A stretch of 64,000 bases of DNA from Meira nashicola (GCA_001600355.1 BCJU01000001.1:1137178-1201177), one strand, 5' to 3'; counted from the stretch's first letter, positions 40,401-52,106 are shown. Translations and numbers: made by a program. Notes: a model not told the origin generated them from the letters alone.

Positions 40401-41202
40401 TTATCGACGCGGCCGGATGAGGCGAGAGCGACCTCTGCGGACCTGGCAAGGCGGTGTTGAGCGAAGGAATGGGTCTTTGTTGCAATGCTACCGGCTGAGG
40501 AAGCTGTGGCAGATATTGCACTTCCTGTTGTATTTCCTGTTGAATCTCACCATCAGGGTAAATTGGTTTTCTGCTGATCTTTATTGATTTGACCGAAGGT
40601 GGTTTTTGAGTGTTTTGTGATTGAGCTTTTTGAATCAATTGATGACTATTGATTGGCAAAGGGGGCATGTCGACTGAGGCGTAAGATCCCGCTTGTTGGC
40701 TGTATGTGCTATATGTGGTAGACATTCCTTCAGAAGAATGCGGATACGGTCCTGAAGATGATGTAAAGGAGTATTGCGAAGATGTTGAAGGAAGAGTTTG
40801 CATTATTCTGGCATGTGCAGAAGGCGGAATCATGTTATCACGATAGGCAGAAATGCGTTCACCAGATGTTCTTGAATCATGATGAGACCATCGACTTTGT
40901 TCGTGTGAAATCCTTCGAACGTCGGCAGCCATTCGCATGGCAGGCGTCATCCCTTTAGCATCAACGACACCTTTAATGCTATTTGGTGCTTTGATTAAAA
41001 TTGATTCACCAGCTTTTGCCTGGGGTATTAGATGCCTTCTTCTCCTTTTACGTCGAACATGTAGAACATAAAATGTCACACCCACCACACTCAAAATGAT
41101 TGCACCACCTCCAACAGCGATCAAAATGATAGATATTAGGGAAATGCCTGAACCACCGATGGCAATATCCCTTGTTTTCAGCATGACACTTTCTGAAGTC
41201 AT
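37486..41202 (-). CDS. Single-pass membrane protein with a long disordered Ser-rich tail
   Basis: 1238 residues, intronless. Residues 19-47 form one transmembrane helix (ISLISIILIAVGGGAIILSV...), preceded by a short N-terminus with no cleaved signal and followed at once by a basic stop-transfer patch, VRRKRRRRH, which would place the long tail in the cytosol. The rest is Ser/Gln/Asn-rich with many SP sites and GEIQQEIQQEVQ and poly-Pro patches; no folded domain is evident. It could be a wall-stress-sensor-like or polarity scaffold protein, but the tiny outside part argues against a classical WSC/Mid2 sensor. Family not recognised. Confidence 0.72.
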   Translation of the reverse strand: MTSESVMLKTRDIAIGGSGISLISIILIAVGGGAIILSVVGVTFYVLHVRRKRRRRHLIPQAKAGESILIKAPNSIKGVVDAKGMTPAMRMAADVRRISHEQSRWSHHDSRTSGERISAYRDNMIPPSAHARIMQTLPSTSSQYSFTSSSGPYPHSSEGMSTTYSTYSQQAGSYASVDMPPLPINSHQLIQKAQSQNTQKPPSVKSIKISRKPIYPDGEIQQEIQQEVQYLPQLPQPVALQQRPIPSLNTALPGPQRSLSPHPAASINDSESFTPVLDLGMEFDGHRSDQESPFELDNSVMEQSSWLASALDNAFNSDGPSFEEPPRRAPQVPKPVVYAPKGHTSKASISSTKSHSKKASKSSRPPPPATGPPKKHEKPTTGGPSRVTVDYYTPYSRRTLYQEGQAAEKVETLARNEALSSNQAQETEAGRMSVESAVRTAALFSSMEPVLQSNNNSLDLSLDRSSFSQIDHGGSFSAIQDGNSTIHTSVIDGDQSRRSNSSEGHKRPIPTVTFDHTTEEEMIPSDLRSNLAEDRQPFSRNLPALQIPSDLIEECQAAISSDDKNVPLMNTFDNNGLQKTISNKPSFASNLRAKLSMSRSKSSNSATSSGGRASPNPTQAEESSIVASRSPQLGAISGVSPALSSNSFMDGTPNSFGPPTETWNLSTDDIEMPQFVQRSSSSIEAERVSPVNPGLGLQSESEKTIEKLRPSNSLKRKGSNASKRSLKQTAMINRNQQRQSAFSLERNSSISSYGSSSQSHDHNRAFPWSRMQGPSSMKQNDTYEVIEEEHRKSNNSSPRFADAEPNSSERTSAESVGYNVVAASSMDHTSSAIQAIQAHDQGQQQKWLNLNRDVQRDSIASSYCDTILSSEAGDTEAAFDYENAQDQRAKLLQSIQKRQQAKQALSGGHGRSSSRQIVNKQPIREELEGQQGGFTSHSARLSIEVGQNASPTKTKFSGNDLQALKINMGEPFLSGHGILTPPLTPYEKTIALPELEVEQPPEHARIKKQVSLTAEERQAERLSKLRPLSLATNQAGAPASPLPHLNQSSHRSNASRSSSAFGLSPSTSFGSGFSTGLQLSSINYATTPTRPLFSTASKRVSRAGSATGSINNHGPMGVARSAGLSIQVSNASPNSILINTLPGLPNLESDSQASTPKATTFANAQMLRARPTLSSSNTPVISTNAIQQSWLSAANSNIGDGRAPSPSGMSVHRLSGSSFASNTSLLNRFPGTVNVPMV

Positions 41203-43368
41203 TTTCGGTGTATATTTTCTGTCGGTGTATTATTCAACGTCAAAGGTGATGATCAGGTCGTGGCAATCAGTACATGATAGAGTCGAACAAATGAGGATAT
41301 CGAGTCGCGTTGAAAGAAAAAGAAAGACGTGATAATGAGATCGAACGGAATTGCAGTTGTAAAAGTTGAGAAAAGAATGTAGCAAAGTTTGATAACAAGT
41401 AACGAATGTGGTTTTTTTTTAGTGAAAGAATGGCGGAAAAGACGGTAGCAGGAAGTCAATGTTGAGATGGCGGTCAAGAGAATAATCGAAATACGGCTGC
41501 TTCGAGTTGGATCTGACGTGAACAGATCAGTGTGATCGACGGTACGCCATACAGACGGGACTGTTTGCGAAAGAAAAAGAACCGTCGGTTACTTGACTAT
41601 TCATTTGCCAGAATGCCAGATTGAAATTTTAAGCCACATAGCCTTTTCTGGTCTTCTGGCTTCTCAATCTTAATTGAAATGAAAAGATCCGGGCTCTGTG
41701 CTCTTCAATTTCACAAGGCTTGAGCCCGATGTCAAAATTGCAGAATCCATTCATGACAGGTTCAATCGCTCACTTCAATGTCATTTAGCCATATTTTAAT
41801 GAAGCGAAATTCAACCCTTTGCATGAATGGTAGGACTGGTATTCGAATCAGATCTTCCTGCCAGCATAGAGCCTGGGGTATATACTTGAGGATCAAGCGC
41901 ATACACTGTCTGAAATGTTTGTATTGTGCCTACTCTATCCCATCTCTTGCCAAATCAAGAGATGCTCATCAATGACAACCAATTAACACAACAGCTGGAA
42001 CGCATATGTATTTGATCGTAAGGGGAAGGTATGAGTAGGATTTTTGATCCTCCTTGCATGAACATGCATACAACACTTTTTAGAATAAGCCTTCACGCGT
42101 TACACGCGTCAATTTGCGTGCTTTGAACTTCACGAACCACTGTGTATGGTATGTGGCTTTCGAAGAAATGCATCGAACACTACGAACACGGCTGACTAAG
42201 CAATCACGAGTTTCTATTTGGATCATTGTGACATTTGGCTTTATGGAACATTCAAAGATGCTTGCTATGTCACGTATTATGTGTACACATGTTTCGTGCA
42301 GGAACAGCCGATAGAATAATAAGTGGCCGGCCGAATTGATCATATGGTCAAGTATATTGTCTATATGTATGGAATACGTCAATCACCTTGCCGAACATGA
42401 AACCTTGTCAAATGTTCCGAGAACGCTTACTTCAGCGAGCTTTTCTCTAATTGATCTATTTTTGGCATATTTTGCCATAGTCTTCTTCTATGCGTGAAAT
42501 TAATTTTATACCGTAAAATTTCATCGTACACCCCAATTAGCGTTGCGAAATAAAGTGTGTGTTTTATTGCCCGTTGTTTGCTTTTAAAAATTTAACCTCA
42601 CAATTTCCAATTAAACGCGTCGTCTATGTATAATGCTGCAGAGAGCAACGGAGATGCGCGTCTGTTTTTGCTTAAACGGTGTACCCTTCTTGTCCCTCCG
42701 AAAATAAGAAAAAATCATGCGACTTATAATTATCTATGTACATAGTCTTCTTCGGAAATTGAATTCCTTAATCATGTTTGCCAGGAATGCGGCACACCAG
42801 CATCTTAAGTGTGTACGTCGTACCTATGAACATAATACTAGAGACAGATGATAATGACAACCATAGACTGAAATGATCATTTTTATTGAAAACAGATCAA
42901 GTGAACGAATTGGGACCCTGTAATAAATAATCTGACAAAGAAGGTTTGGTTGAGGTGGATTGATTTATTTTTATTTACACTGAATTTTTGCCGCCTATCT
43001 CTAGCCAAGAGTTTAAAAATCTGCAATCAAATTTCGCGCTAGAGCGTTACCAAGCTTTCGTGCAAGCCGACTGTGTGCCGAAACTGATTTCTATCAAAGG
43101 GGCTATCAGTTCTAAAGCATTGTAGGACTAACGGGCAGGTCTTTAGCAAGGCACGACGCGCTGTGTGCGCATACAAATTCTGTTTGTTTAATTCAGTCCT
43201 TTATTGTAGAGGTCACCCTTTCGCCATTTAAATTTATCCTACCACTTCCTAATACTCCGCCATCATCCCCTCTCCTCATCACCCTATCTCGATTCATTAG
43301 GAGGTCTGATCGTATTGACTAAAGAGATATTTTTAGCTTTATCTTTCTTAGTCATTAATTGGCCCAAA
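41203..43368. other. 2.2-kb gene-poor interval, divergent promoter region
   Basis: Lies between two divergent membrane-protein genes. Short ORFs (for example on the minus strand at 42080..42382) have no recognisable similarity and no good context. No tRNA, repeat or mobile element seen. The 60 bp before the lyase ATG are C/T-rich. Confidence 0.45.
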
Positions 43369-46300
43369 ATGTCCTATCAACGCCCCCAAGATCCGTATAT
43401 GCATTCAAATGCATCTGAATACGATCAACGTTATCAACAAGGCTCTTATCAAGATGAACCACAAAATGCTGCCGATTATTATTCGTCAAACCAATACAGA
43501 TCCGATTCACCTGCACACATGCAAAAAGGATCAGAAATGGGTTCGAATTATGGCGATCATCAATACGTTGACTTTAGCCAACAAGGTAGTTACAATCAAC
43601 AAGCATACGGTGCAGGTGGCGCAGGTGCAGCAGGCTATGGAGCCGGTCAAGGAGCAGCATACAAGGATTACAGCTCTTCAGCTCATAATCTAACAGGAGG
43701 TGCACCAGGTAAGTACATTTCTCTTGATTTTTTTAACATTCAATCACAAATGAAACACATGTTGGCGTCGAGGGGAAGATGAATTGAATCAATAAGTACG
43801 GCTTTGATGCACGAGCGATCAGAGCACGGCATAAGGCTTTGATTAGATCATGAAAAAGGGTGCAGGGGTCTGTGCTTGCCATCGATGTAAAGACTATGTT
43901 CTTTTCTATGGTAAAGTACTCGATTGTGCTCTCCCGAAGATCACCTACCTACTCTTCGTCGTCATGTCTCAGTATCCGTATTTTGGCTACAATCAGTCCT
44001 CCCAGCGCGGAGCTGAACAGCCTGAAGAAATGGAACAACTCCGCTCATCTCATCAGGATTACCATAATACTTTATACGGCATGTCTGCAGCCAGCGGTTC
44101 GAATGTGGCGCTAACATCAGAAAATCCTTCTTCTTATCCTACAGCTGCAAATGCACAAAAGTATTCCTACGCACCAACCAAAAAGCCCGTCTCAAAATGG
44201 ATTAAGATTGGTATCCCGGTTGTGCTCATTATCATCGCCATTGGTGTCGGTGTTGGACTTGGTATCGGTTTGACACAAGGTAACAAATCTAAACATGGTA
44301 GTGTAACAGCAGACAATGGTCTTTCTGGATCAACCAGCGGAAATGAGCCTTCTTATGCCCCCGAAAACATTCTGAATGCTGCTGCTAGTGCTGCCAAGAG
44401 CGGTGGCGGTGACGATTTGACATACCAAGGAACTGATTTATATGGCAATCCATCTTTTAAAAGCTCGGCAAACACAGCAGCCGCATCCATGAATTCTGCA
44501 TCAGTTGGTAACTGTGCAAGCGATAACTTCAGCGGATCGTTCACCAACTTGAGACCTCATCCTAGAATTATGACCACATCTGCCCAATGGGACTGCTTGC
44601 CAAACAAGATTGCAAATGATGCATATTTGACTGTGTGGAACTATACGATCTTCCAAAATGCTACTGCATGGTACGGAATGGGTCCTGTCAAGTATGTTAC
44701 GGATGGTGGTATTAGTGGTTCAGGTATCTTAGATCCTGCTCGTGAAGTGCAACTCCGTGTTAAAACGTTTGCCTATGCTTATCATCTCTCGGGTAATGAC
44801 ACAAAATGGCGTGATCGTGCTTGGGATGAGCTCTATGCTGCCTCTGGTAATGACACAGCTAATCCATGGGGAGCAGGCAACCCACCAACTCAAATCTGGA
44901 ATCCCACTCACTTTTTGGATTTAGCCGAATTGACTGCTGCATTCGCTATCGGATATGATTGGCTATACTACGCTTGGACGCAACAACAACGTACAGCTTT
45001 GGCATGGTCTATCGTTACACAAGGTTTGCAAAACGGTGTGCAAGCATATACTCCAAACAATGAATGGAGTTGGTGGCAAAAGACGAATGGAAACTGGAAC
45101 TGTGTGTGTAACTCTGGTTTATTATTGGGTGCTTTGGCTCTCGGTAATGAAGATCCATCAGGAAGTGCTGCACAAAATATCATTAGCAACACGATTCCCA
45201 ACATGAAGGGAAATTGCATGCAAGGCGTTTATGAGGACGGTACATGGAGTGAAACTGCAAATTACTGGTATTTCGGAACTGACGCTTTGGCTAGAGCATA
45301 CTCTGCTTTGATGACTTCTACCGGTAGTGATTCAGGACTAATGGCATCTAACCCCAACTGGCCCAAAACTTCAGCTTTCCACATGTACGTTTCTGGTAAT
45401 GCAGGTATGTTCTTCTACGGTGACAATGGACCGAACAAGTTCTCCACCAACGCAAACGGAATGTTCTTGTGGAGTACAGTTGCCCAAAACCCATCTTATG
45501 CACTCTTCCAACGTGATCGCGCTGATGCCGCTGATCCATTGAGCATGTTCTGGTATGATACTCGCAATAAGGGAGGATTCTGGAATGGTATGCCTCTCGA
45601 TCAATATTTTGACAACGATTTGGGAGCTTGGGTTTCCATGCGTTCTTCTTGGACTGATTTCTCTGGTACTTATGTCGCAATGAAATCATCCAATGCAACT
45701 GGACATCAAACACACGGAGATTTAGATGCAGGAGATTTCGTGATCGATGCACTTGGTACTCGTTGGGCTGGTGAATTTGGTAGCGCAAACTACTTGAGCA
45801 CAGATTACTTTACATCAGAAGCACAAAATGCAACTAGATGGAAGTACTACCGAAAGGGTACACAAGGCCAAAACACTATTGTGCTAAATAAACAAAACCA
45901 ACAAGCAAATTGCAAACCATCCAACCAATTCCATACCACCAACGCAACTCAAACCGGTGATATCACTTACACTCCTGCCAGCACTGATGCAGCTTACTTT
46001 ATCACAGATATGAGTACTTGTTACAGTCAAGCAGCACAAACGGTTGTGCGTGGTATCCGTTTCTTGAATGGACGTCGTCAAGTTTTGTTGCGTGATGAAA
46101 TTGGTGCAGGTAACGGTATTACAGACATTAACTGGCGCGTCCACACCAATGCAACTGTTTCTCTCTCTTCTGATAAGAAGACAGCAACTTTGACTATCCA
46201 AAAAGTGATTGACCCTAATGCATACGGAGGAGACACAAAAACTGGACCAAGTACATTGACCGCCTCTTTGCCAGAAACACAAACAATGGTTGTCAAGATC

Positions 46301-46564
46301 ACTCAACCTTCCAATGCACAATTTGCTACCATTAAACCTGATGAAACGAAATTGTATGATACGGGAGATCCAAACACTGTTCAAGGAGAACAAGGTGATC
46401 AACCAAATCCTGATGTGACATTGTTGTACATCGATTTGCAAGGTGGCTCACAAACAACACTTGAGACAGTTTGGCAACCCAAGTGGCCCAAAGCTCAAAC
46501 TGCTGATGACGCAACACCAAACAATGTTCCATTGAACCAATGGTCATTGACAAGTCACAACTAA
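43369..46564 (+). CDS. Membrane-anchored heparinase II/III-like polysaccharide lyase, two possible first exons
   Basis: The main ORF from the ATG at 43964 gives 866 residues: a cytosolic tail, one transmembrane anchor at about 82-104 (IPVVLIIIAIGVGVGLGIGL), a Gly/Ser stalk and a large exposed domain, so a type II membrane protein. The alpha-helical toroid and beta domains of heparinase II/III-like lyases are visible: RPHPRIMTT, AELTAAFAIGYDWLYYAW, SETANYWYFGTDALARAYSA (candidate catalytic Tyr) and THGDLDAGDFVIDALGTRWA (candidate His). The substrate is unknown; wall or host uronic polysaccharides are possible. An upstream ORF at 43369 (MSYQRPQDPY, Gln/Ser/Tyr/Gly-rich) ends in CCAG|GTAAGT at 43708 and can splice in frame to 44145 after TATCCTACAG, supplying an alternative 113-residue tail ahead of the same anchor. 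Confidence 0.8.
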
Positions 46565-47134
46565 AAAGAAAACAAGACGTAGTCTTTCATATATTATTTT
46601 AATCATGGACATTTGACGTGGAATTTCTGCTTATTTCGCGTTACATTATTTGCGAGCACGATCATTCTTTTTTTTTACCTCTTTCTTACTTCGACTTTGT
46701 TCTTCTCAGCACGACTTTTTTCCAGATACTATACATACAAATAAAAAGTCTAATCTTTTCGTTGTCCGAGACAAATAAAATGACTTTTATTTCATATTTT
46801 CATGCACTCTCTTTTTCTTTTCCTTTGTACACAGGTCTGTGCTTCTCCTGCCTTACTATATATAATAATGCCATCTTTCAGCACTCTTCTTACGTAGCAA
46901 TGCGAGCATAAAGTCCATTGTGGTAGCATATTGTACGAAAAGCAAAAGCAAGAGAAAGTAAGATAAAAAATAGCTTGAACAAAAAAGTCCAGAATAGAAG
47001 CGAAGAAGAAGGAAAAGGGAGATAAAATGGAAGCGAGAGTATAGAACAAATTGATGAGAGAGAGAGATGATTTGAATTTTATACAGTATGTCCGAGAAAG
47101 ATGCTTGAGAGTAGAGGTTTTATAATGATGAATT
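46565..47134. other. Convergent 3' region
   Basis: 570 bp between the converging lyase and chitin synthase B genes. AT-rich with C/T and G/A tracts, and no supported ORF. Confidence 0.45.
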
Positions 47135-50100
47135 TCATCCAGCAATGAGACGCATGAGCATGAAAACTGTACTTCCAGCAAAACGAATGCAAGCCATTGC
47201 ACCAACAAAGACGAGAACGAGAACCATATAAACTTTGCTTCGAGTAGTTCCACTTCCAGGATCAAAAGTACTAGAATTATTTCCACCAAGAATTAAAGCT
47301 GCAAGGACACCGTTTGATAAACTCCAAGCTAGTAAAACGTCTGTTCGAATATTTCTATAGAAATCTAACCTTCTTAATTCTTTTTCTTCCCATCCTTCTG
47401 CTCCTTTGATAATCATTGGTCTAGTACGTAAATTGTGTAAAGATTTATCGTAAAGAGAATCGATATCAGCTTGAGTTGTTGGTAAAACGACTTCTACAAC
47501 ACCATTTTGATCTGTACTGGTCACTGTACCCAAATCATTATCCATCGTTGTACTTCCTTTTGTACCCCAACTGAAATCGTGCAAATTACAGAATGCATAG
47601 GTATTGAGTACGTTGATATAACTTGGAGCGAGAAGCAAATATTGGAAGAAACTTGTTATCAAATGTAATGGGTCCATTGCAATCACACTTGATAAGAAAT
47701 AAACACCGTATGTTGCCAAAACAGAAAAGACCATTTGACTATAAATTGCATCATGTTGAGCATTCTTTACTGCTTTTGCAAGACATAAAACAGCTGCAAT
47801 CAACATGTATATCGTCAAAGCAGCATAAATGCAAGCAACCATAACATACTTTTTGTTACTTCCTTGAGGTCTATTACCCAAAGCCAAGATGAAACATCCG
47901 ATCGTTGTACCGATATAAATGTATTGTACAATCGTATTCCAAATTCCTACACCTTTTAAACCGAACGAAGGAGATTCCAAAGATTGACTCAAAATTCGGA
48001 AAAAGATGTAATAATTGCCCAAACTGAACCAAGCAAAGCATAAATTGATAAAGTTGTAAACAGCTTCGATAATTAAAACGATCTTACGCCAAAATCCATG
48101 TCCACTTCGAACGAATTGCATTGTATGAGTGAGTGCATAAACGGCAGCAAAGAAAGAACCATTTAACCATCTACGACGTTGACTGATAAATTCTGGCATA
48201 CGATCTGGAACATCAGTTACACCTCTTGCACTTTTTACATAACGTAAAACCCAATTTTCGTTTCTCTTTGCTGCTAATTCGAAACAAAGAATACGATCTT
48301 CTGCCAAGTACATATTTGAAGTGAAAATATCAGCTTCAGCACCGTGCATCGTTTCACCTTTGAAATAGGAAGCAAGTGGTCCAAGTCCCATTTCATCATT
48401 TTGAAGAGCGATATAACGATAAGCAGAAAATGCACCGGGTAAGACAGAAATGTATCCGGCAATACTTTCAGTAGTTTTGTCGAGAATGTTACTGATCTTG
48501 TATTCGAAGTTTTGAGCGGCAACCAATGGATTCAAAAGAGCTGGACCAACGCCCCATTTACCCTTTACGTCTGCTGTAATTTCACCACAAGCACCGGCAA
48601 CATTTGAGTTAAGATCGAATGTTTTCCATAGATAGTAGATCGATTTAGCTTCAGGTCTCGTTCCCGCATCGAGTAAGATGCAAACATTAGGTTGTAAAAC
48701 AGGTCCGAATGCGTTGAAGAACCATCTGTGCGAGTTAATCTTTTTCAAATTGCGTTCTTTCATACAGAAGATGATTTGTGTGGGAACCAATCCTCTTTCG
48801 GCACCTTTGAACTGTAGATTGGAATCAATAGATAATTGAGTTGTGTATTCGTAAATGTGTGCTTCAACTTGTTTTCCGTTGACGACGTTCTTTGCAACAC
48901 CTTCTTGATAAACACCCAAAGATGCTAAAACGTCTAAAACACGAGGGTGAACCTTTTTACGTCCATCTGCAATAATGCACACAACGACTTTTTTCCAGCC
49001 TTCAGGTCCCCAAGTTCTACTTTTATTTCTTGAACATAGATGAGCAATATTTTTCATCACACCGTGCAAGGTTCTTGTAAACAATACCTCATCTTCGTTG
49101 TATAAAGTGATGGCGATAAAGATTTCCGTATGACGATTAAAGATTGCTGGCCTTAGGTTAAAGTTGGATGTTGAATAATCGTTTGGATCACATGTTGCAG
49201 CTGTATAACGCATACTCATAAATTCTTCTTCACCTCGTCTGCTTAAGAAACTTTGCAATTTACTCGGAATCGGACAATCTAAGATTAAATTTCCTTGTGT
49301 AAGTCGAACATTCTTTTTTGTCTTGTGACGACGTAATTGTGCTCCACGAGCGGGTGCAGGACCAAAATGCATCGTTTCACCTGCTGCTAATCCAGGACTG
49401 TGTTCGTACATGACATCTTCACCACCACCAACGCCGTAATAACCATCATGTTGATCGCTACTTCCTGCTCCATAAAGACTATCAGCCTTTTCGTTTCCGT
49501 ATCCGTATCCTTGATAGGTAGCATCATCATCTATTGGTCTTTCAGTGTATGACATTGCCATTGGTGTATGGGAATGCTCAGTTTTGTCATCGTACAAGCT
49601 CATAGGAGATGCATCGTATTGACCCCTTTCATCGTATTCTTCTGCTTCTGGTGCTGCATATCCTTGAGCATAATCATAGCCAGCATTCATATCGTCTTGT
49701 TCTCCATATCCAATTCCATAACCAGCAGCAGATCTTGCGTTTGCAGCTGCATCGTATGGATTGTTCATAGGTGCATGTATTTCATGAGATCGTTGTTCGG
49801 ATTCATATGTTGGAGCGGGAGTTGCACCACTTGCGTCTGTACCATATGGACTTTGTAAAAGTGATGGTAAATATGCATTTAATGTTTGTGTTGCAACAGG
49901 TGTTTGACCACCAGGTGAAGCGATTGAAGGTGTTTGTTGATGATCACTTGCTCCATTTAATGCTAATGCTGCTTCATCAAAGAATGCTTGACTTAATTGT
50001 GGTACATGACCTAATCTTGCTTGATCTCCTGGATTATCGATATCTAATTGTAAATGAGCGCCGCCATCGTTATCGGGTGTATTGTTGTACAAATAGGCAT

Positions 50101-50149
50101 ACTCTTCTTCGGGCGAATGAGGTGCCGGTTTCCTGTGCGGACTCGGCAT
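47135..50149 (-). CDS. Chitin synthase B (division 1, GT2 family)
   Basis: 1004 residues, intronless, paralogue of chitin synthase A. Residues 1-270 are a low-complexity tail rich in Tyr/Gly/Asp/Ala. The N-terminal chitin synthase domain starts at [20 protein letters not shown]. The core has [46 protein letters not shown] (Glu617-Asp618) and QRRRWLNGS (Gln657-Trp661), then about seven membrane segments. Identity to A is obvious across the catalytic core (for example [15 protein letters not shown] in both) and lost in the tails. They may differ in class or timing; the sequence does not say which. Confidence 0.95.
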   Translation of the reverse strand: MPSPHRKPAPHSPEEEYAYLYNNTPDNDGGAHLQLDIDNPGDQARLGHVPQLSQAFFDEAALALNGASDHQQTPSIASPGGQTPVATQTLNAYLPSLLQSPYGTDASGATPAPTYESEQRSHEIHAPMNNPYDAAANARSAAGYGIGYGEQDDMNAGYDYAQGYAAPEAEEYDERGQYDASPMSLYDDKTEHSHTPMAMSYTERPIDDDATYQGYGYGNEKADSLYGAGSSDQHDGYYGVGGGEDVMYEHSPGLAAGETMHFGPAPARGAQLRRHKTKKNVRLTQGNLILDCPIPSKLQSFLSRRGEEEFMSMRYTAATCDPNDYSTSNFNLRPAIFNRHTEIFIAITLYNEDEVLFTRTLHGVMKNIAHLCSRNKSRTWGPEGWKKVVVCIIADGRKKVHPRVLDVLASLGVYQEGVAKNVVNGKQVEAHIYEYTTQLSIDSNLQFKGAERGLVPTQIIFCMKERNLKKINSHRWFFNAFGPVLQPNVCILLDAGTRPEAKSIYYLWKTFDLNSNVAGACGEITADVKGKWGVGPALLNPLVAAQNFEYKISNILDKTTESIAGYISVLPGAFSAYRYIALQNDEMGLGPLASYFKGETMHGAEADIFTSNMYLAEDRILCFELAAKRNENWVLRYVKSARGVTDVPDRMPEFISQRRRWLNGSFFAAVYALTHTMQFVRSGHGFWRKIVLIIEAVYNFINLCFAWFSLGNYYIFFRILSQSLESPSFGLKGVGIWNTIVQYIYIGTTIGCFILALGNRPQGSNKKYVMVACIYAALTIYMLIAAVLCLAKAVKNAQHDAIYSQMVFSVLATYGVYFLSSVIAMDPLHLITSFFQYLLLAPSYINVLNTYAFCNLHDFSWGTKGSTTMDNDLGTVTSTDQNGVVEVVLPTTQADIDSLYDKSLHNLRTRPMIIKGAEGWEEKELRRLDFYRNIRTDVLLAWSLSNGVLAALILGGNNSSTFDPGSGTTRSKVYMVLVLVFVGAMACIRFAGSTVFMLMRLIAG

Positions 50150-51151
50150 TGTTGACCGATATTTTTTCTGGATTATCTTGAAGTTACACTTTTTGATTGA
50201 ATGAAATTATATTCTTCCTCCTTGTCGAAAAATACCTTGTTCGTCTTGATGATGGTCAAAGAGGATGAATGATTGTATACTATTCACTAAATGCAAGGTC
50301 CACCACGAAAGCAACTCTTCCCTTCCCCCTGAAAAGACAAGAATCTATCATTCTTTATGAATGTATGTATGTTTGTAGTGTGGAAAAGTGCCTTGATATA
50401 TTTTGATTTGTTGTTTCATGCAAAGCGCAAAGCTTAGTGTTGAATGGGTTTCTACAATTTATACACTGCCGATGTGCTTTTTTAGCGCCGCCGCGCTGAA
50501 AAGGTGTCCGTATATACACTCTATAAACCAAGCTCTTCTTAGCTTCTCCTTTAAGCCTAGCTTTTGTATACATAGATAGGATTTAATTCAAGCATCTATG
50601 TATCATTGGTCCGATCTGACTAGCTTTTCTGTTAAAAGCGGTTGATGCACATTTGCATTTGCAATTATCAGGTATGTATGTTATCCAAGATAGGGGCTGC
50701 ACCGTTTTAAACCAAAACAAAAAGTAACCCCTGAGTAAGTGTTACTTTTTAGAGTAGAGAGAATAACACAAAAACGCGTCAATAAATAAGCAAGCCAAAA
50801 AAGCGTGTATCTGCATGTGTTGTTTTGATTTGTGTTTACACGTGCTTTTTTTTTGTTGACAAACAACCTTCACTCACTGTTATGAATGAGCCGAGCATGT
50901 ATTCGCGAATAAAGTACGGAACCGTTGAAATGAGGGCGTATTTGATAAGTGGCGATGAGTACAATAGAGCGGGACATTATTGAGTAACTTCGGAGTACCG
51001 CTTTGAGAGGAACGGTTTGCCGCTCTTTTTATGACGAATGAATTCTTATAAAACATGACAAACGATGAAAAGTTTATGAATACACTTGCTTTCTCTCCTC
51101 TTTGAACCCGGTCAAGGTTGTCTTGCAAACCATATACCAACAAACGACATT
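50150..51151. other. Divergent promoter between chitin synthase B and the HsbA array
   Basis: About 1 kb without a supported ORF. A CGG-N2-CCG palindrome lies at 50917..50924. Otherwise A/T-rich with poly-T tracts. Confidence 0.45.
50917..50924. promoter_or_regulatory. CGGAACCG site upstream of HsbA gene 1
   Basis: Palindromic CGG-AA-CCG, about 230 bp before the ATG at 51152. A CGG-N4-CCG variant sits about 70 bp further downstream. Confidence 0.45.
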
Positions 51152-51700
51152 ATGCGATTGACATTTGCAACATACATAAGCTTTCTCTTTTTACTTGTCA
51201 CTACTACGACAGTATTTGCAGATTTTGATAATTTGATCGAAGGAGTTTCAGATATCAGTGAAGCAGTATTGGAATTACGTCAAACAGCAAATCAAAAGCC
51301 ATTAACATATCTTACAGCATTAAGTATCAATTCAAAAGCAAAAGCACTTACTTCGGAAATTCAAGATTGTCAAGAAATCGTTGAAAATTTTCATACAAAT
51401 TTCACAATTGAAGAAACACAAAGTTTGATTAAATCTTTATACGTCGTTGAAAGAAGGGTAAATTATACAGTGATTGATTTGATTAAAATTAAACCTCAAT
51501 TGGAAAAATTAGGTGTTCTTGGAATCGCAAGAGTAGATGTTAATAATATTTCAACTGAAACGGAAAAGTTTATCAAAGTTTTATTTCCACTCGTACCAGC
51601 AGAAATGATTGCTCAAGCAGCTCGATTGAAAAGAAGAGTAAATCATTCTTTGATCACTTTATGCAATGCTTTCGGTGTCAAATTCAAACCTGCAAAATAG
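51152..51700 (+). CDS. HsbA-like secreted helical protein 1
   Basis: 182 residues from the ATG at 51152 (MRLTFATYISFLFLLVTTTT), giving a clean signal peptide; the in-frame codons back to 51086 would bury it. The mature part is a run of amphipathic helices: DFDNLIEGVSDISEAVLELR, ALTSEIQDCQEIVENFHT, IEETQSLIKSLYVVERRVN and FIKVLFPLVPAEMIAQAARL. This is the pattern of hydrophobic surface binding protein A (PF12296), secreted proteins that coat hydrophobic surfaces and in Aspergillus help recruit cutinase. It is the most divergent member of the array: two cysteines, and no C-terminal C-x3-5-C. First gene of the tandem run. Confidence 0.72.
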   Translation: MRLTFATYISFLFLLVTTTTVFADFDNLIEGVSDISEAVLELRQTANQKPLTYLTALSINSKAKALTSEIQDCQEIVENFHTNFTIEETQSLIKSLYVVERRVNYTVIDLIKIKPQLEKLGVLGIARVDVNNISTETEKFIKVLFPLVPAEMIAQAARLKRRVNHSLITLCNAFGVKFKPAK

Positions 51701-52106
51701 TTAAGCGTCTTTTTTTTATCATTCCTTGTCATCTTTGCATCTTTTACTTTTTCATTCTTCTTACACTTTTGTCATTTTCATCCCAATGTCATATTTCATT
51801 CTTTTATTTTTTGTGATCTTATCAAATTAATCATAATTCCCTTTCAACTAGAAATTGCGAGGAAAATGTTCTCGGAATTTGAAATAAGATCTCGCTGGCA
51901 AAGTGATTTCAAAAAAGCCTTTCGTGTTTTCAGATTTGCCGAAATACCTTGGAAGAAGAATAAGAAACCGCGGAAATCTGAAATGAGCCGGAGTATGGAT
52001 TTAAAAAACTCAGGAACGGTAGCGCCATCAATGAAGATAAAAGCTAGTTTGATACAATACATGCTTTTTCATACACCACCATCATCTGTATAAGAACTCA
52101 CACAAA
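51701..52106. promoter_or_regulatory. Intergenic with an imperfect inverted repeat
   Basis: TTTCAGATTTGCCG (about 51928..51941) and CGGAAATCTGAAA (51971..51983) form arms of about 13 bp around a 29-nt spacer, some 120 bp before the next HsbA ATG. No exact CGG-N2-CCG is present here. Short ORFs on both strands are shadows of this repeat. Confidence 0.35.

Noticed and set aside
41770..41900. Possible tRNA (ATTCGAATC resembles a B box)
   Set aside because: No matching A box, acceptor stem or anticodon arm could be folded around it; no convincing tRNA was seen anywhere in the window.
42080..42382. 100-codon ORF in the 41-43 kb gap
   Set aside because: No similarity, no signal peptide, no promoter or intron context; such ORFs are expected by chance in 2 kb.
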